Notes: generated from the sequence alone by a model not told the origin. DNA of 64,000 nucleotides from CAILZL01 sp049840395 (GCA_049840395.1 JASGLD010000002.1:62001-126000), one strand, 5' to 3'; positions 17,425-26,340 are shown, numbered from the stretch's first letter. Translations and numbers: made by a program.

Positions 17425-18912
17425 TCAATTTCGCTTCGAAGCGCCAGCTGCTTGATTCCACAGATGCATCACCGCATAGCTGCGCCACGGTCGCCAGGCT
17501 TGAGATAGCTCTTCGGCCTGCTTTGCCGATACGCCTCCCAGGGTGTTGTGAATGGCAATGTCTTCTTTAGGAAAGGCATCCGGCCAGCGCAGCGCGCGCA
17601 TGGCGATGTACTGAGCGGTCCAAGGACCGATACCGGGTAGAGCTTGTAGTCTGGCAATGACTGCGTCCGGGTGCGAGCCGGCTTCCAGTTGTAACTCATC
17701 CGACTCGAATGCCTTGGCCAGCGCAATGATGCTGCTGGCACGTGCCGAAATGATGCCCAGTGAAGCAATCTCTCCCACAGTTGCTTGTGCAATTTCGGCA
17801 GATAGGGGTGATAGGCGCGTTAATTCCGCAAAGGGCGTAACGATTTTTTCTCCAAAGCGTTCAGCGAAACGACAGGCCAGTGTGGTGGCGGATTTGACGG
17901 TGACCTGTTGACCCAACACGGCACGCACGGCGAGTTCGAAACTCTCAAACGCGCCCGGCACGCGTAGCCCAGGATTCTTTGCAATACCTTTCTTCAGCAA
18001 TTTATCTTGCTGCAAGTGAGCTGCGATCAGGTCCGGACGCGCATTCAAATCGAACAGATTGCGCAAGCGGCCGAGCAGGGCGGGCAGGGCCGGTGTCAGC
18101 GAGTGCGTAAATTCCAGGTTCAGCGCGTGCTTCTCCGGCCTATGAGTGACTTTGATCCAGCCACTGTGCTTGCCGATACGCACCGTGCGGTAATAAGCCT
18201 CATCGGTGACATGCTCAACTTCTCTGATCAAACGCGCTTTAAGGAATTGCAGCAAGCCATCCCAGTTGTAAGGAGGGCGGTAACTCAGTTGCAGCTTCGA
18301 GGTGTCGCCGGATCGATATGTTTCAGCTGAAGTGGCGGCTTGCTTGCGTAGTTGCTTGGGCGGCATGCGATAACGTTTGCCGAAGGCATCGTTGAAACGA
18401 CGCAAGCTGCTAAAGCCGCTGGCGAAGGCAATGTCGGTCACGGGTAGCTTGGTTTCGGTAAGCAACTGCTTGGCAAGCAGCAGTCGGCGCGTTTGCAGCA
18501 AATCGATAGGTGCGACGCCCAGTTGTTTCTGCACGATGCGACGCAGCTGACGTGAGCTCAATTCGAATTGCGTTGCGATGGTTTCAAGTCCGGTTTCATC
18601 CAGACCTGCTTCGATGCGCTGCGTCAGCAATTGTGCAATGCGTTGTGCATCGTCCACAGGCGCATTGCCGGGCGCCAATTCGGGTCGACAACGTAAGCAG
18701 GGGCGAAACGCGGCTTTTTCGGCCGCCTCGGGTGAGGCAAAAAATCGACAATTTTCGCGCTTGGGGGTGCGTGCCGGGCAGATCGGCCGACAATAAATGC
18801 CGGTGGAAGTCACGCCCACAAAAAACACGCCATCGAAGCGCGAATCACGCGATTTCAATGCATGATACGCAGCAGTAGCGTCGAGTACCTTGGGTGTCGC
18901 TTGGTCGGACAT
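17425..18912 (-). CDS. Ada-AraC-AlkA fusion: methyl-sensing regulator and 3-methyladenine glycosylase
   Basis: About 495-aa fusion. Residues ~15-85 are the Ada zinc domain with Cys41, Cys45, Cys72 and Cys75 (YCRPIC and FRPCLRC); the first is placed like the methyl-accepting cysteine of Ada. Residues ~90-190 are an AraC-type helix-turn-helix (GFSSLRRFNDAFGKRY). The rest is AlkA: an N-terminal domain and HhH-GPD with LPGIGPWTAQYIAMRAL and the catalytic Asp in FPKED. It should remove alkylated purines and may activate its own and ogt transcription when methylated. The frame is open to ATG 18963, but that codon lies inside a palindrome in the promoter region, so ATG 18912 is preferred. Confidence 0.92.
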   Translation of the reverse strand: MSDQATPKVLDATAAYHALKSRDSRFDGVFFVGVTSTGIYCRPICPARTPKRENCRFFASPEAAEKAAFRPCLRCRPELAPGNAPVDDAQRIAQLLTQRIEAGLDETGLETIATQFELSSRQLRRIVQKQLGVAPIDLLQTRRLLLAKQLLTETKLPVTDIAFASGFSSLRRFNDAFGKRYRMPPKQLRKQAATSAETYRSGDTSKLQLSYRPPYNWDGLLQFLKARLIREVEHVTDEAYYRTVRIGKHSGWIKVTHRPEKHALNLEFTHSLTPALPALLGRLRNLFDLNARPDLIAAHLQQDKLLKKGIAKNPGLRVPGAFESFELAVRAVLGQQVTVKSATTLACRFAERFGEKIVTPFAELTRLSPLSAEIAQATVGEIASLGIISARASSIIALAKAFESDELQLEAGSHPDAVIARLQALPGIGPWTAQYIAMRALRWPDAFPKEDIAIHNTLGGVSAKQAEELSQAWRPWRSYAVMHLWNQAAGASKRN

Positions 18913-18947
18913 GAGTGCGACTATAAAACTTCCGAGTTGGTGCAACT

Positions 18948-18997
18948 GGCCATTTTCGGACATGCATATGTTTTTGATTCCATGTCCGAAAATGGCC
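18948..18997. promoter_or_regulatory. 17-bp inverted repeat between divergent alkylation-repair genes
   Basis: Perfect arms (18948-18964 and 18981-18997, core CATTTTCGGACATG) with a 16-bp AT-rich spacer containing CATATG. It is followed by a second palindrome, CCGGAA-TAT-TTCCGG, at 18996-19010. The pair sits between the Ada-AlkA fusion (minus) and ogt (plus), so it may be a shared operator. No family-specific box (LexA, Ada) was recognised. Confidence 0.6.
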
Positions 18998-19084
18998 GGA
19001 ATATTTCCGGATGAATGGCCATAGTCGAAATGAACTCAAGGCAGTTGCATCAAGCGTGCTACGCCAATCTATTGATGGAGGGGT

Positions 19085-19618
19085 ATGAGCCCAGGCAAAC
19101 GTAAGACTCGCAAGAGCTACTTCTACAAAACTTTCGGCTCGCCGGTAGGCCGGCTTAAGCTGGTAGCCAGTGATGCGGGGCTGGGCGCCATTCTGTGGGA
19201 GAACGACCGGCCCGAGCGTGTGCCACTGGATCTTATTGCTGAAGACCAGAAACATCCCGTCTTGCTCGAGACTGAAAAGCAGTTACAAGAATACTTCGCC
19301 GGCCAGCGGACTTCATTCGACCTGCCGTTGGATTTTGTCGGCACGGATTTTCAAAAGCAGGTGTGGAGCGCGTTGTTGCAAATCCCGTTTGGCGAGACGC
19401 GTTCGTATGCGCAAATCGCCAGACAGTTAGGTAACCCCAATGCCATGCGCGCCGTCGGCGCGGCCAATGGCAGAAATCCCATTTCCATCATTGCGCCTTG
19501 CCATCGCGTTATTGGCGCCAATGGTGACCTCACCGGCTTTGCCGGCGGTTTGGAGGTCAAAAAGTATCTGTTGGCGCTGGAGCAACAGCGGGGGAGGTCT
19601 TATTTTCCTTCTCAGTGA
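19085..19618 (+). CDS. ogt: Methylated-DNA-[protein]-cysteine S-methyltransferase
   Basis: 177-aa O6-alkylguanine-DNA alkyltransferase, a suicide repair protein. The acceptor Cys139 is in IIAPCHRVIGANG, preceded by the helix-turn-helix region FQKQVWSALLQIPFGETRSY and the arginine finger RAVGAANGRNP. The Ada-type N-terminal domain is absent, so it is an Ogt-like stand-alone enzyme. GGAGGGG precedes ATG. It is divergent from the Ada-AlkA fusion, giving an alkylation-repair pair. Confidence 0.95.
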   Translation: MSPGKRKTRKSYFYKTFGSPVGRLKLVASDAGLGAILWENDRPERVPLDLIAEDQKHPVLLETEKQLQEYFAGQRTSFDLPLDFVGTDFQKQVWSALLQIPFGETRSYAQIARQLGNPNAMRAVGAANGRNPISIIAPCHRVIGANGDLTGFAGGLEVKKYLLALEQQRGRSYFPSQ

Positions 19619-19726
19619 GGCGGTAAGGCGGCGTCGGTTCAATCTCACAAGCATTTGGGCCGGTTGATCATTCGACGATGCGTGAACCATGTCTACGCTG
19701 TCACTATCTAGCAGGAGGAAATCGTC

Positions 19727-19903
19727 ATGACAGCTAGCCCGCGCAATTCCAGCCATGTCCGTCATTCTTCTGCGGCGAAAAATCAGGCTGCGGTAGCCCG
19801 TCAGCCAAAGAAGCAAATGGACGGGTCGGCAGTGACCTCGCCGTCGCGCGATCCGGTCAACAGCAAGGAAACGCTGCGTAGAAATAAGCTGGGTAATAGT
19901 TGA
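19727..19903 (+). CDS. Small basic hydrophilic protein
   Basis: 58-aa ORF starting MTASPRNSSHVRHSSAAKNQ and ending LRRNKLGNS. It is rich in Ser, Arg, Lys and Ala and has no hydrophobic stretch. An excellent AGGAGG lies 8 nt upstream of ATG 19727, which is the main reason to call it. It follows ogt by 108 bp. No family is recognised; it may be a disordered stress protein. Confidence 0.55.
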   Translation: MTASPRNSSHVRHSSAAKNQAAVARQPKKQMDGSAVTSPSRDPVNSKETLRRNKLGNS

Positions 19904-19956
19904 GGAGTGACTCCGCCGCCGTTTAGTTGGTTGGCGATAGTAAATTGAGTTACCGA

Positions 19957-19986
19957 ACCGCGGATTAACAGTCCGTCGTTCTACGA
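19957..19986 (-). other. tRNA-Asn anticodon-arm fragment
   Basis: CGGATTAACAGTCCGTCG at 19961-19978 is identical to 26375-26392, the anticodon arm of the intact tRNA-Asn gene, and similarity continues for seven more bases (TCTAC shared). The acceptor and T arms are absent, so this is not a functional tRNA. It lies in the same orientation as the real gene 6.4 kb away. Confidence 0.6.
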
Positions 19987-20148
19987 CCGTCAGGGTGCTG
20001 AGGCCTATGCGTCGGTTTTGTAGCGTTTTGTCGTGCCGCCACCGGCATTCCCGCCATTTGGCCCCTTCGGTGTTCGCACTAGGCCCCCCCTGCCGGACCC
20101 TGTAAGATGCGGGCCGCTTTCCGTTTTCAACCTCTCAATCTTTACATC

Positions 20149-21351
20149 ATGACCGCATCAATCCTGCAAAACGTCGAACTGGCTCCGCGTGACCCGATTC
20201 TGGGCATTACCGAAGGTTTTAATGCCGATACCAATCCCGCCAAGGTGAACCTGGGCGTGGGCGTGTACTACGATGACAACGGCAAAGTGCCGGTGCTGGA
20301 ATGCGTCAAACGCGCCGAACAGGCGCTGGCAGCGGAAGTGTCGCCGCGTACCTATCTGCCGATTGAAGGCATGGCTGCCTACGTGAAGGCCGTGCAGGAA
20401 TTGCTGTTGGGCGCCGACGCGGCCGCATTGAGCGAGCAGCGCGTGGTGGGCGTGCAGGCATTGGGTGGCACGGGTGCATTGAAGATCGCCGCCGATTTCC
20501 TGAAGCGTTTCGATAGCAATGCCACCGTTTGGATCAGCAACCCCAGCTGGGAAAACCATCGTGCGCTGTTCGAGTCCGCCGGCTTCGAAGTAAAGAATTA
20601 CGCGTATTACGACGCCGCCACCAAGGGGCTCGACTTCAACGCCATGGTGGCGGATCTAGACAAGCTGCCGGCCGGCGACATCGTCGTGCTGCATGCCTGC
20701 TGCCACAATCCGACGGGTGCCGATCTGACCGCCGATCAATGGACGCGCGTGATCGAGATCGTCAAATCACGCGGTCTTGTGCCAATCCTCGACATCGCCT
20801 ACCAGGGCTTTGCCGACAGCCTGGCTCAGGACGGCGCGGTAGTGAAGCGTTTTGCCGATGCATTGAGCCCGGTGTTCATCGCCAGCTCGTTCTCCAAGTC
20901 GTTCTCGCTGTACGGCGAACGTGTCGGCGCCTTGACCGTGGTTACTGCCAGCAAAGACGAAGCCACTCGTGTGTTGAGCCAGCTCAAGCGCGTAGTGCGC
21001 ACCAACTACTCCAACCCGCCCACTCACGGCTGCAAGGTCGTGACCAAGGTGTTGACCACGCCGGAACTGCGTCAGCTGTGGGACGACGAACTCGGCCAGA
21101 TGCGTGATCGCATCAAGCTGATGCGCAAAGCGCTGGTGGAAAAAGTGCAAGCCCGTAAGCCTGGTTACGACATCTCCTTCGTGCTGCAACAGCGTGGCAT
21201 GTTCTCGTACTCCGGCCTGTCGAAAGAAATCGTCGGCAAGCTGAAGACCGATTATTCCGTGTATGCGGTGGATAGCGGTCGTATCTGCGTGGCTGCGCTG
21301 AATAACAAGAATATTGATCGCGTGGCGGAGGCGATTGCGGCGTTGGTGTGA
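20149..21351 (+). CDS. tyrB: Aromatic/aspartate aminotransferase (class Ia)
   Basis: 400-aa PLP aminotransferase of the AspC/TyrB group, transferring amino groups between aromatic amino acids or aspartate and 2-oxoglutarate in the cytoplasm. It carries VNLGVGVYYDDNGKVPVL, ALGGTGALKIAADFL, ISNPSWENH, HACCHNPTGADLT and the PLP lysine (about residue 250) in SSFSKSFSLYGERVG. ATG 20149 (MTASILQNVELAPRDPI) aligns with the family; the longer frame from 20107 adds 14 atypical residues. TyrB versus AspC specificity cannot be settled by eye. Confidence 0.9.
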   Translation: MTASILQNVELAPRDPILGITEGFNADTNPAKVNLGVGVYYDDNGKVPVLECVKRAEQALAAEVSPRTYLPIEGMAAYVKAVQELLLGADAAALSEQRVVGVQALGGTGALKIAADFLKRFDSNATVWISNPSWENHRALFESAGFEVKNYAYYDAATKGLDFNAMVADLDKLPAGDIVVLHACCHNPTGADLTADQWTRVIEIVKSRGLVPILDIAYQGFADSLAQDGAVVKRFADALSPVFIASSFSKSFSLYGERVGALTVVTASKDEATRVLSQLKRVVRTNYSNPPTHGCKVVTKVLTTPELRQLWDDELGQMRDRIKLMRKALVEKVQARKPGYDISFVLQQRGMFSYSGLSKEIVGKLKTDYSVYAVDSGRICVAALNNKNIDRVAEAIAALV

Positions 21352-21378
21352 TGACGCAAGCCGAATAGAAATTTCTCG

Positions 21379-21406
21379 GCAGGGTGGATGCAGGCATCCA
21401 CCCTGC
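21379..21406 (+). terminator. Hairpin after the aminotransferase gene
   Basis: Perfect 13-bp stem (GCAGGGTGGATGC, 21379-21391 with 21394-21406) and 2-nt centre, 28 bp after the stop. No T-run follows, so it may be a dispersed palindromic repeat working as a transcript end or stability element rather than a classical terminator. Confidence 0.55.
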
Positions 21407-21442
21407 GCAAGATGTAATATCTAGCGTCTTGAGTAATAAATT

Positions 21443-22006
21443 TTAGTTACCCTTCTTCCTCTCCTGCAATTCAACGAATCCAATTGACCGCTTGCGAGAT
21501 TCCGGCGGATTCATTAACTGTCGAATGGTTTTGAGAATGCCCACGATGGCCTCATCGTGCGAGGCGACCTTACGTTCCAATTTCTTAAGCTGTTGGGCTA
21601 GCCTCTTGTTAGAGGCTAGCAATTCGCGCATGCGCACGAATGCGCGCATGATTTCGATGTTTACGGCAATGGCGCGTTCGCTGTTAAGTATGGATGACAG
21701 CATGGCAACGCCTTGCTCGGTAAAGGCATAAGGCCGGTATTTTCTGTGTTGGCCGCGGCCAGTCTTTAAGATCACAAATTGTGATCTTAAAGAAGCCCAT
21801 TCGTCGGTAGTAAGTTGCAGCATAAAATCATCCGGAAAGCGACGCAGATGGCGCTTTACAGCCTGCAGCAACGTTCTGATTTCCACGCCGTACATTGCCG
21901 CAAGATCGGCGTCGAGAAGAACTTTGTGGCTACGTAGAACGATTATTGATTGAGAGATATGTTCGTTGGGTACGAGCGCAGTCGACTTCTTTCCTGTCAT
22001 GGGCAT
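21443..22006 (-). CDS. ORF6N-domain DNA-binding protein
   Basis: 187-aa protein. The N-terminal ~90 residues fit the ORF6N domain (IIVLRSHKVLLDADLAAMYG, RRFPDDFMLQLT, YAFTEQGVAMLSSIL), common in phage and plasmid regulators and also found as lone chromosomal genes. Residues ~115-165 form a coiled coil (LASNKRLAQQLKKLERK). AGGAG is 3 nt before ATG 22006 and 9 nt before the next in-frame ATG at 22000, so the latter may be the true start. A DNA-binding role is inferred from the domain; its target is unknown. Confidence 0.82.
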   Translation of the reverse strand: MPMTGKKSTALVPNEHISQSIIVLRSHKVLLDADLAAMYGVEIRTLLQAVKRHLRRFPDDFMLQLTTDEWASLRSQFVILKTGRGQHRKYRPYAFTEQGVAMLSSILNSERAIAVNIEIMRAFVRMRELLASNKRLAQQLKKLERKVASHDEAIVGILKTIRQLMNPPESRKRSIGFVELQERKKGN

Positions 22007-22094
22007 TCACTCCTGTGTCCCTGTCGGCGTCCAGCCGAACTCATGCTAACTCCGCTGCATGGGTGCAGGGAAGCGTGCAGCTCGCAACTCAGCT

Positions 22095-22169
22095 CGTAGG
22101 CTGGATGAAATCCCAGCATCTTCATGCAGAATGTTGGAATTACGCTGCGCTTCATCGCCAGTCTACATG
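22095..22169. repeat. Degenerate palindromic repeat
   Basis: GTAGGCTGGATGAA at 22096-22109 is mirrored imperfectly by TTCATCGCCAGTCTAC at 22151-22166. It resembles the very common gammaproteobacterial GTAGG(G/C)TGGAT palindromes and appears decayed. The surrounding 22007-22271 gap holds no supported gene. Confidence 0.4.
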
Positions 22170-22271
22170 CTCTCTGACGAATCTAGATCAGGCAGCCGCT
22201 TCGTTACGGTATATTCACGGCCTGCTTGATTATTATTCGGCCTCAGCTGTCACCGTTTCCGGAATTCCTAA

Positions 22272-22619
22272 ATGTTAAATCGCGCCGCCCTGATCGTTCG
22301 CTACAAGCAACCCTTCGTTGACTGGATCAATGCCACGGAACCGAATCCCAATCCGCAGCAGCGGCTCAAGCTGGCGGATGCCAATGACAACAACTCCGTG
22401 TACTTGATCGAGTTGGAGGAAGAGGAGGATTTGCAGGAGTGGCTCAAGCTTAACGGTGTGGCGTTGCTGGAAGCGGAGTTGAGTGGTTGGTATCCGGAAC
22501 AGCCGCTTTGGCCTAAGGCGCGTTCGCTGGAATTGTTTAACAAGTGGTGTTCGGTGCAATTACACACCCTGGTGTTCGATACGGGCACGGCACCGCTGCA
22601 AGAAAAAGAAGAAGAATAG
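22272..22619 (+). CDS. Conserved-looking acidic hypothetical protein
   Basis: 115-aa cytoplasmic protein, acidic, with the start LNRAALIVRYKQPFVDWINA, a central VYLIELEEEEDLQEWL and the region LSGWYPEQPLWPKARSLELFNKWCSVQLHTLVFD, three blocks that look folded. No domain is recognised. It converges with the disrupted gene at 22622 with a 2-bp gap. The start at ATG 22272 is not backed by a clear ribosome-binding site. Confidence 0.7.
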   Translation: MLNRAALIVRYKQPFVDWINATEPNPNPQQRLKLADANDNNSVYLIELEEEEDLQEWLKLNGVALLEAELSGWYPEQPLWPKARSLELFNKWCSVQLHTLVFDTGTAPLQEKEEE

Positions 22620-22621
22620 GT

Positions 22622-23560
22622 TTACTTGATCGGAGCCGTTTGCCGGGCAATTTCACGATGCTTCATGTCCAGGTATTCCTGGCGAGTGAGTTCGTGCAAT
22701 TGCGCCGGATATTTTTCGACGCTGGCGTGCCAGGCATCAAGACGATATTCAATTTGCTGCGCGGCGGGTATGGCCAGCGCATCGAGATACGCGACGATGG
22801 CCAGGTAGTAGCGCATAGTGTTGCGTTCTACTACGCCTCGTTGGCCGCCGATATATTCGGTTTGACCATGGGTGGATTGGCTATTGGATTGGCTGCCAAC
22901 CTGCGTGAAGCCAACTTTGTTGCGGCCTACGGTGGCGAGGTAACTTTGCATGGCCAGTTTGGCCATCGTTCCATATCAATAGGCGTATGACAGGTGCAGG
23001 AAACTGTGCGTGGCGTCCAGGCTGGTCACCTCAAGCATGATCTTATAGTTGCTGGTGTTAAACGGGCCGGTAGGAGCGCTCAGTTCGATCTGTTCGTAAT
23101 TTGTGTCGAGCTGAGTAACGTTGTACTTGAACTCGAATTGATAGCCGTCATCCAGAGGCTGTTCGAATTTGCGTCCGACAGTGAGATTGATGGTCTCACC
23201 TGTGGATAAGCGATTGGGGCGACAACCTTTTACGTTCAGATGCAGTATCAGGATTTCACACCAGTGCGTAGAACCTAGCAGTGCCGGGCCTGCTACAGCG
23301 AATGGCTGATCGATACGCGCATACACGTCGCCTTGCAATGCTCCCGATTGCTCGCTGGACTCCAGGTAAAGCGGTTTGCCGAATTGATTGTTGCTGAGTT
23401 GCGCCTGTAACGCGGTATTGCGGGCATGCAGTGCGGCTGCATTTTGTGCGAACGCAGATGAGTGATACAACAAAGCGCCTAGCAGTACCCCGAAGAAGTA
23501 TCTACTTTGTTTGCGACGCTGCGTGAAGCCGCGCGAACAGAGGCGAATCATGTAAACCAT
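22622..23560 (-). pseudogene. Exported protein gene split by one in-frame TGA
   Basis: Two reading frames, 23560-22976 (194 aa) and 22966-22622 (114 aa), lie in the same phase and are separated only by a TGA at 22978-22976 and three sense codons (Tyr-Gly-Thr). Read through, they give one ~312-aa protein: an N-terminal signal peptide (GVLLGALLYHSSAFAQ), a central domain with a possible WCEILILHLNVKGC strand, and a C-terminal part continuing across the stop as HLSYAY-stop-YGTMAKLAMQSYL. A single G-to-T change in a GGA glycine codon would explain the stop. No family is named with confidence. Sequencing error or readthrough remain possible. Confidence 0.75.
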
Positions 23561-23717
23561 GGCAAACCCTTCGAAACCGCTACATTGAATTGGAGCGACT
23601 CAGTTGTGGTTTGTTCTGGATGTCAGTGCAGCCCTACAACGCGGGTGTTTTTTGGTCAGAGGTTATTTAGGGCGTACACATCTTGCATAAAATTGCAGCT
23701 GAGACTGTGTCAATGCT

Positions 23718-24383
23718 TCAATGCTCCTTGCTCTTATTGGCGGATAGTCCCACCAATCGCGACACCACCAGCGCGATATACATGACACCCATGAACATCT
23801 CCAGCATCACCAATGCTCGTGCGGGCGGGGTGATCGGTACGATGTCGCTCAGGCCAGTGCCGGAGAGTACGCTGAAACTGAAGTACAGCATCTCGATCCA
23901 GTTGCGTGGGTCGTTGCTGTTAATCGCTGCGGTGAAGCTGCCGGGCCATTGATACTGACAGAACAGACAGGCATAGGAGAATGCCCAGGCCAGCAGTGTG
24001 AAGGTTGCGCCTACGGCAAACAACTCATCGGTGCTCACGTGCTGATCGCTGAACATGTAAGTGATCAGCGCGTAAGCGGTGTAGAAGTACAGCAATGATT
24101 CTGAGATATGCGCCCAGGGCGTCAACGCCACATAGCCAAATTGATTGGCGGCCAGGGTGAGACCTATGGCTGGCACTGCCAACAACCAACTTATCCAGTT
24201 CATAGCCGGGCTGCGATTGACGATCCACACCGCCAGCAAAACAGCCAGCGTTCCTACGACGGTGAGCAAGGCTCGTCTCGTATCGTTCTCAATCAATAGT
24301 GGATAAATAAATAAGCTGGCCAACTGCAGAAATAGCAAGGCGGCAGAGGGATGTCGGAACACCATGCGGATGTGGGCTTGCAT
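23718..24383 (-). CDS. Two-helix ion-channel-domain membrane protein with atypical filter
   Basis: 221-aa inner-membrane protein with about six hydrophobic segments, the last two framing a pore loop. The domain corresponds to Ion_trans_2 (potassium-channel pore), with LYFSFSVLSGTGLSDIVPI followed by PPARALVMLEMFMGVMYIAL, the typical inner helix. At the filter the usual T-V-G-Y-G-D is replaced by G-T-G-L-S-D, so potassium selectivity is doubtful. It is probably a channel or a channel-derived sensor. Single gene, 155 bp from the upstream disrupted gene. Confidence 0.82.
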   Translation of the reverse strand: MQAHIRMVFRHPSAALLFLQLASLFIYPLLIENDTRRALLTVVGTLAVLLAVWIVNRSPAMNWISWLLAVPAIGLTLAANQFGYVALTPWAHISESLLYFYTAYALITYMFSDQHVSTDELFAVGATFTLLAWAFSYACLFCQYQWPGSFTAAINSNDPRNWIEMLYFSFSVLSGTGLSDIVPITPPARALVMLEMFMGVMYIALVVSRLVGLSANKSKEH

Positions 24384-24553
24384 TTTTTATCTGCGAAGAA
24401 TCAACGTGACCACCGGATACGAATAGCGTGTACGGTTAATAACTGCTCGGAATTTTACATGTACTGACGGATGCTGCGACTTAAGTTTATTGAGGTCACA
24501 TTCCTTCTGATCAGATCTAAATTGCTTTGTTGGTTAATTCACTATTAATAAAA

Positions 24554-24580
24554 AGCCCCTCCGGATATTCCGGAGGGGCT
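24554..24580 (-). terminator. Rho-independent terminator
   Basis: 12-bp GC-rich stem (AGCCCCTCCGGA, 24554-24565 with 24569-24580), 3-nt loop, followed on the minus strand by a run of Ts. It ends the Ala/Pro-rich membrane protein gene 46 bp upstream. Confidence 0.9.
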
Positions 24581-24626
24581 TATGAAAAGTCATGAGTGAC
24601 TATATTTTGACAGACTCAATCTCGCA

Positions 24627-25238
24627 TCAAGGCTCTTCAGTTACTGCAGCAGGTACTTCGGATTCAGTAGCCGAAGGCTGAGTTTCCTCAACGGGCTGCG
24701 TGATCGAAGGCATGGTCGTCTCCGGTGCTGCAGGCGCAATGCTGTCGGTCGTGGCGGGAGCTGGTGCAGCTGTCGATGGAGCCACTGTCTCGGGTGCAAC
24801 TGCCTTAGGCGCCTGCTTGGCGCGTTGTGCCGGTTGGGCCGGGGCAGTGCTGGGCTTGCTCGCCGGAGTACGATTCAACGTTGCATCCTGCGCAGGTGCG
24901 CTGGGTGCGGCATTCAACGCTGGATCAATTGGTGCGGGGGCGAGCGCAGCCGGATCGGCCGCCTCTGGCACCACGGTGTTGTCTACAGTATCGCTCGGTA
25001 GTGCGCTATCGGTAGCGGCAGGCGCTTGATAGTTCACGCCATCGGCAGGAGTGCTTTCGACGCTGCGATGACTGGAGTAATAAAAGTATCCACCCACGCC
25101 CAGAAATACAGCGAGAACCAGGGCTGCGCCACCGATCTTGGAACTAGAGTCACTCTCATAGTTGGTATTCAGATCGGGCACGATGCGATAGTCATTAAGC
25201 GTGTGGTGATAACCGTTGTAAGCATTAGCAGTAGCCAT
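24627..25238 (-). CDS. Single-pass membrane protein with Ala/Pro-rich tail
   Basis: 203-aa protein: a ~33-residue cytoplasmic N-terminus (Tyr/Asn-rich), one membrane helix (residues ~35-55, IGGAALVLAVFLGVGGYFYY) and a long low-complexity periplasmic tail of Ala, Pro, Thr and Glu. The layout resembles envelope-spanning anchors, but no domain is recognised. GGAGAGATAGAG lies just before ATG. A strong terminator follows. Confidence 0.7.
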   Translation of the reverse strand: MATANAYNGYHHTLNDYRIVPDLNTNYESDSSSKIGGAALVLAVFLGVGGYFYYSSHRSVESTPADGVNYQAPAATDSALPSDTVDNTVVPEAADPAALAPAPIDPALNAAPSAPAQDATLNRTPASKPSTAPAQPAQRAKQAPKAVAPETVAPSTAAPAPATTDSIAPAAPETTMPSITQPVEETQPSATESEVPAAVTEEP

Positions 25239-25546
25239 CTCTATCTCTCCTTCGCGAATACGTGGTTCGCATTGCTTGCGTGTTGCCTACGTTAAGTATT
25301 GTGTAGATGCGCGGCTGTAGGAGAGGGTATTTCCTGCGTGTCAGACGTGAGTAGTTCACGGCAATTTTTTAACGTGATTTTTACGTCTGTCTGCAAATTG
25401 CGTCAAAACTGGGTGTTTAGTACTCAGATAGGTGGCAAGGCCTCTATGTGTAGGCGATCGTTTTTGTACATACTTTTGTTGCCGTTATTGCGTTACTCAT
25501 TTGCGCAGCCATATTGATGCCAGGCATTTGTTATTAAGGAACAGCC
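25239..25546. other. 308-bp divergent intergenic region
   Basis: Contains the promoters for the Ala/Pro-rich protein (minus) and the outer-membrane protein (plus). It is AT-richer than its neighbours between 25360 and 25530. AAGGA upstream of ATG 25547 is the only clear signal. No gene is supported. Confidence 0.4.
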
Positions 25547-26248
25547 ATGAATATCTTCAGTACATCCCGCCCAGTTGTACTTGCCCTGGCTTTATTCCTG
25601 GCAGCTGACATTTCGGTCAGTGCTGAGACCTCTAAAGGCAATTGGTATGTCGGTGGCGGTGTAGGCATCTCCAAGGTTAATTCTCTTTGTTCAAGAGGAA
25701 CGTTCTCCGGCTGCGAAGATACGGGCGGTTCGATGCGGCTGTTTGGCGGCTTGCAGTTAAATCCAAACTTCGCCTTGGAAGCGACGCTCGATTTGAACGG
25801 CGATTATTTGTCGCCCGGTTCGACCGCTGCAGGCTATGACGGCAGCACGGGTGCCTACTTCTTGGGATTGAATGCCATTGGCTTTATACCTGTGGCTGAG
25901 CGAGTCGCGTTATATGGCGGCGCTTCTGGAGCGTTTAGCTATGTCACCACCGATGTGACGGAACGGCGCTATCACAATGGCACGTACTCAACCTGCTACT
26001 ACGATGGTTACAGCGACTACTATGGTTGGTACTACTACTGCGTCGACAATAATGACCGGGATAGAAGTTATCGCAGCGATACCTCGGTAGCGGCCGGCGC
26101 CTTGCTAGGCGTCGATGTCAAAGTGGCCGAGCGGGTTCATGTGCGTGCGCAGGCGCAACGTTACTTCAACGTAAAAGGCGATCTGGCTTTTGGTGGTCAC
26201 CGCGATATTGATCAATTTACGGTGAATGGGCTGTTTATGTTTCGTTAG
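25547..26248 (+). CDS. Outer-membrane beta-barrel protein (OmpA/OmpW-like)
   Basis: 233-aa protein with a cleavable signal peptide (about residues 1-27, ending VSA) and a beta-barrel pattern: NWYVGGGVGISKV, MRLFGGLQLNPNFALEATLDL, alternating strands with Gly and aromatic girdles, and a C-terminal FTVNGLFMFR ending in an aromatic and basic pair. Tyr-rich loops (YSDYYGWYYYC) with two cysteines probably face the outside. It resembles small opacity-type/OmpA transmembrane porins without a peptidoglycan-binding domain. Function unknown. Confidence 0.82.
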   Translation: MNIFSTSRPVVLALALFLAADISVSAETSKGNWYVGGGVGISKVNSLCSRGTFSGCEDTGGSMRLFGGLQLNPNFALEATLDLNGDYLSPGSTAAGYDGSTGAYFLGLNAIGFIPVAERVALYGGASGAFSYVTTDVTERRYHNGTYSTCYYDGYSDYYGWYYYCVDNNDRDRSYRSDTSVAAGALLGVDVKVAERVHVRAQAQRYFNVKGDLAFGGHRDIDQFTVNGLFMFR

Positions 26249-26340
26249 CGCACCGTGGACATACACCGGGCGTCTAATTCGAAGTAGAAGATTTGCAGTG
26301 ATGATGATTGCAGTTACGTAATGCGCAACCAATAAGAAGA

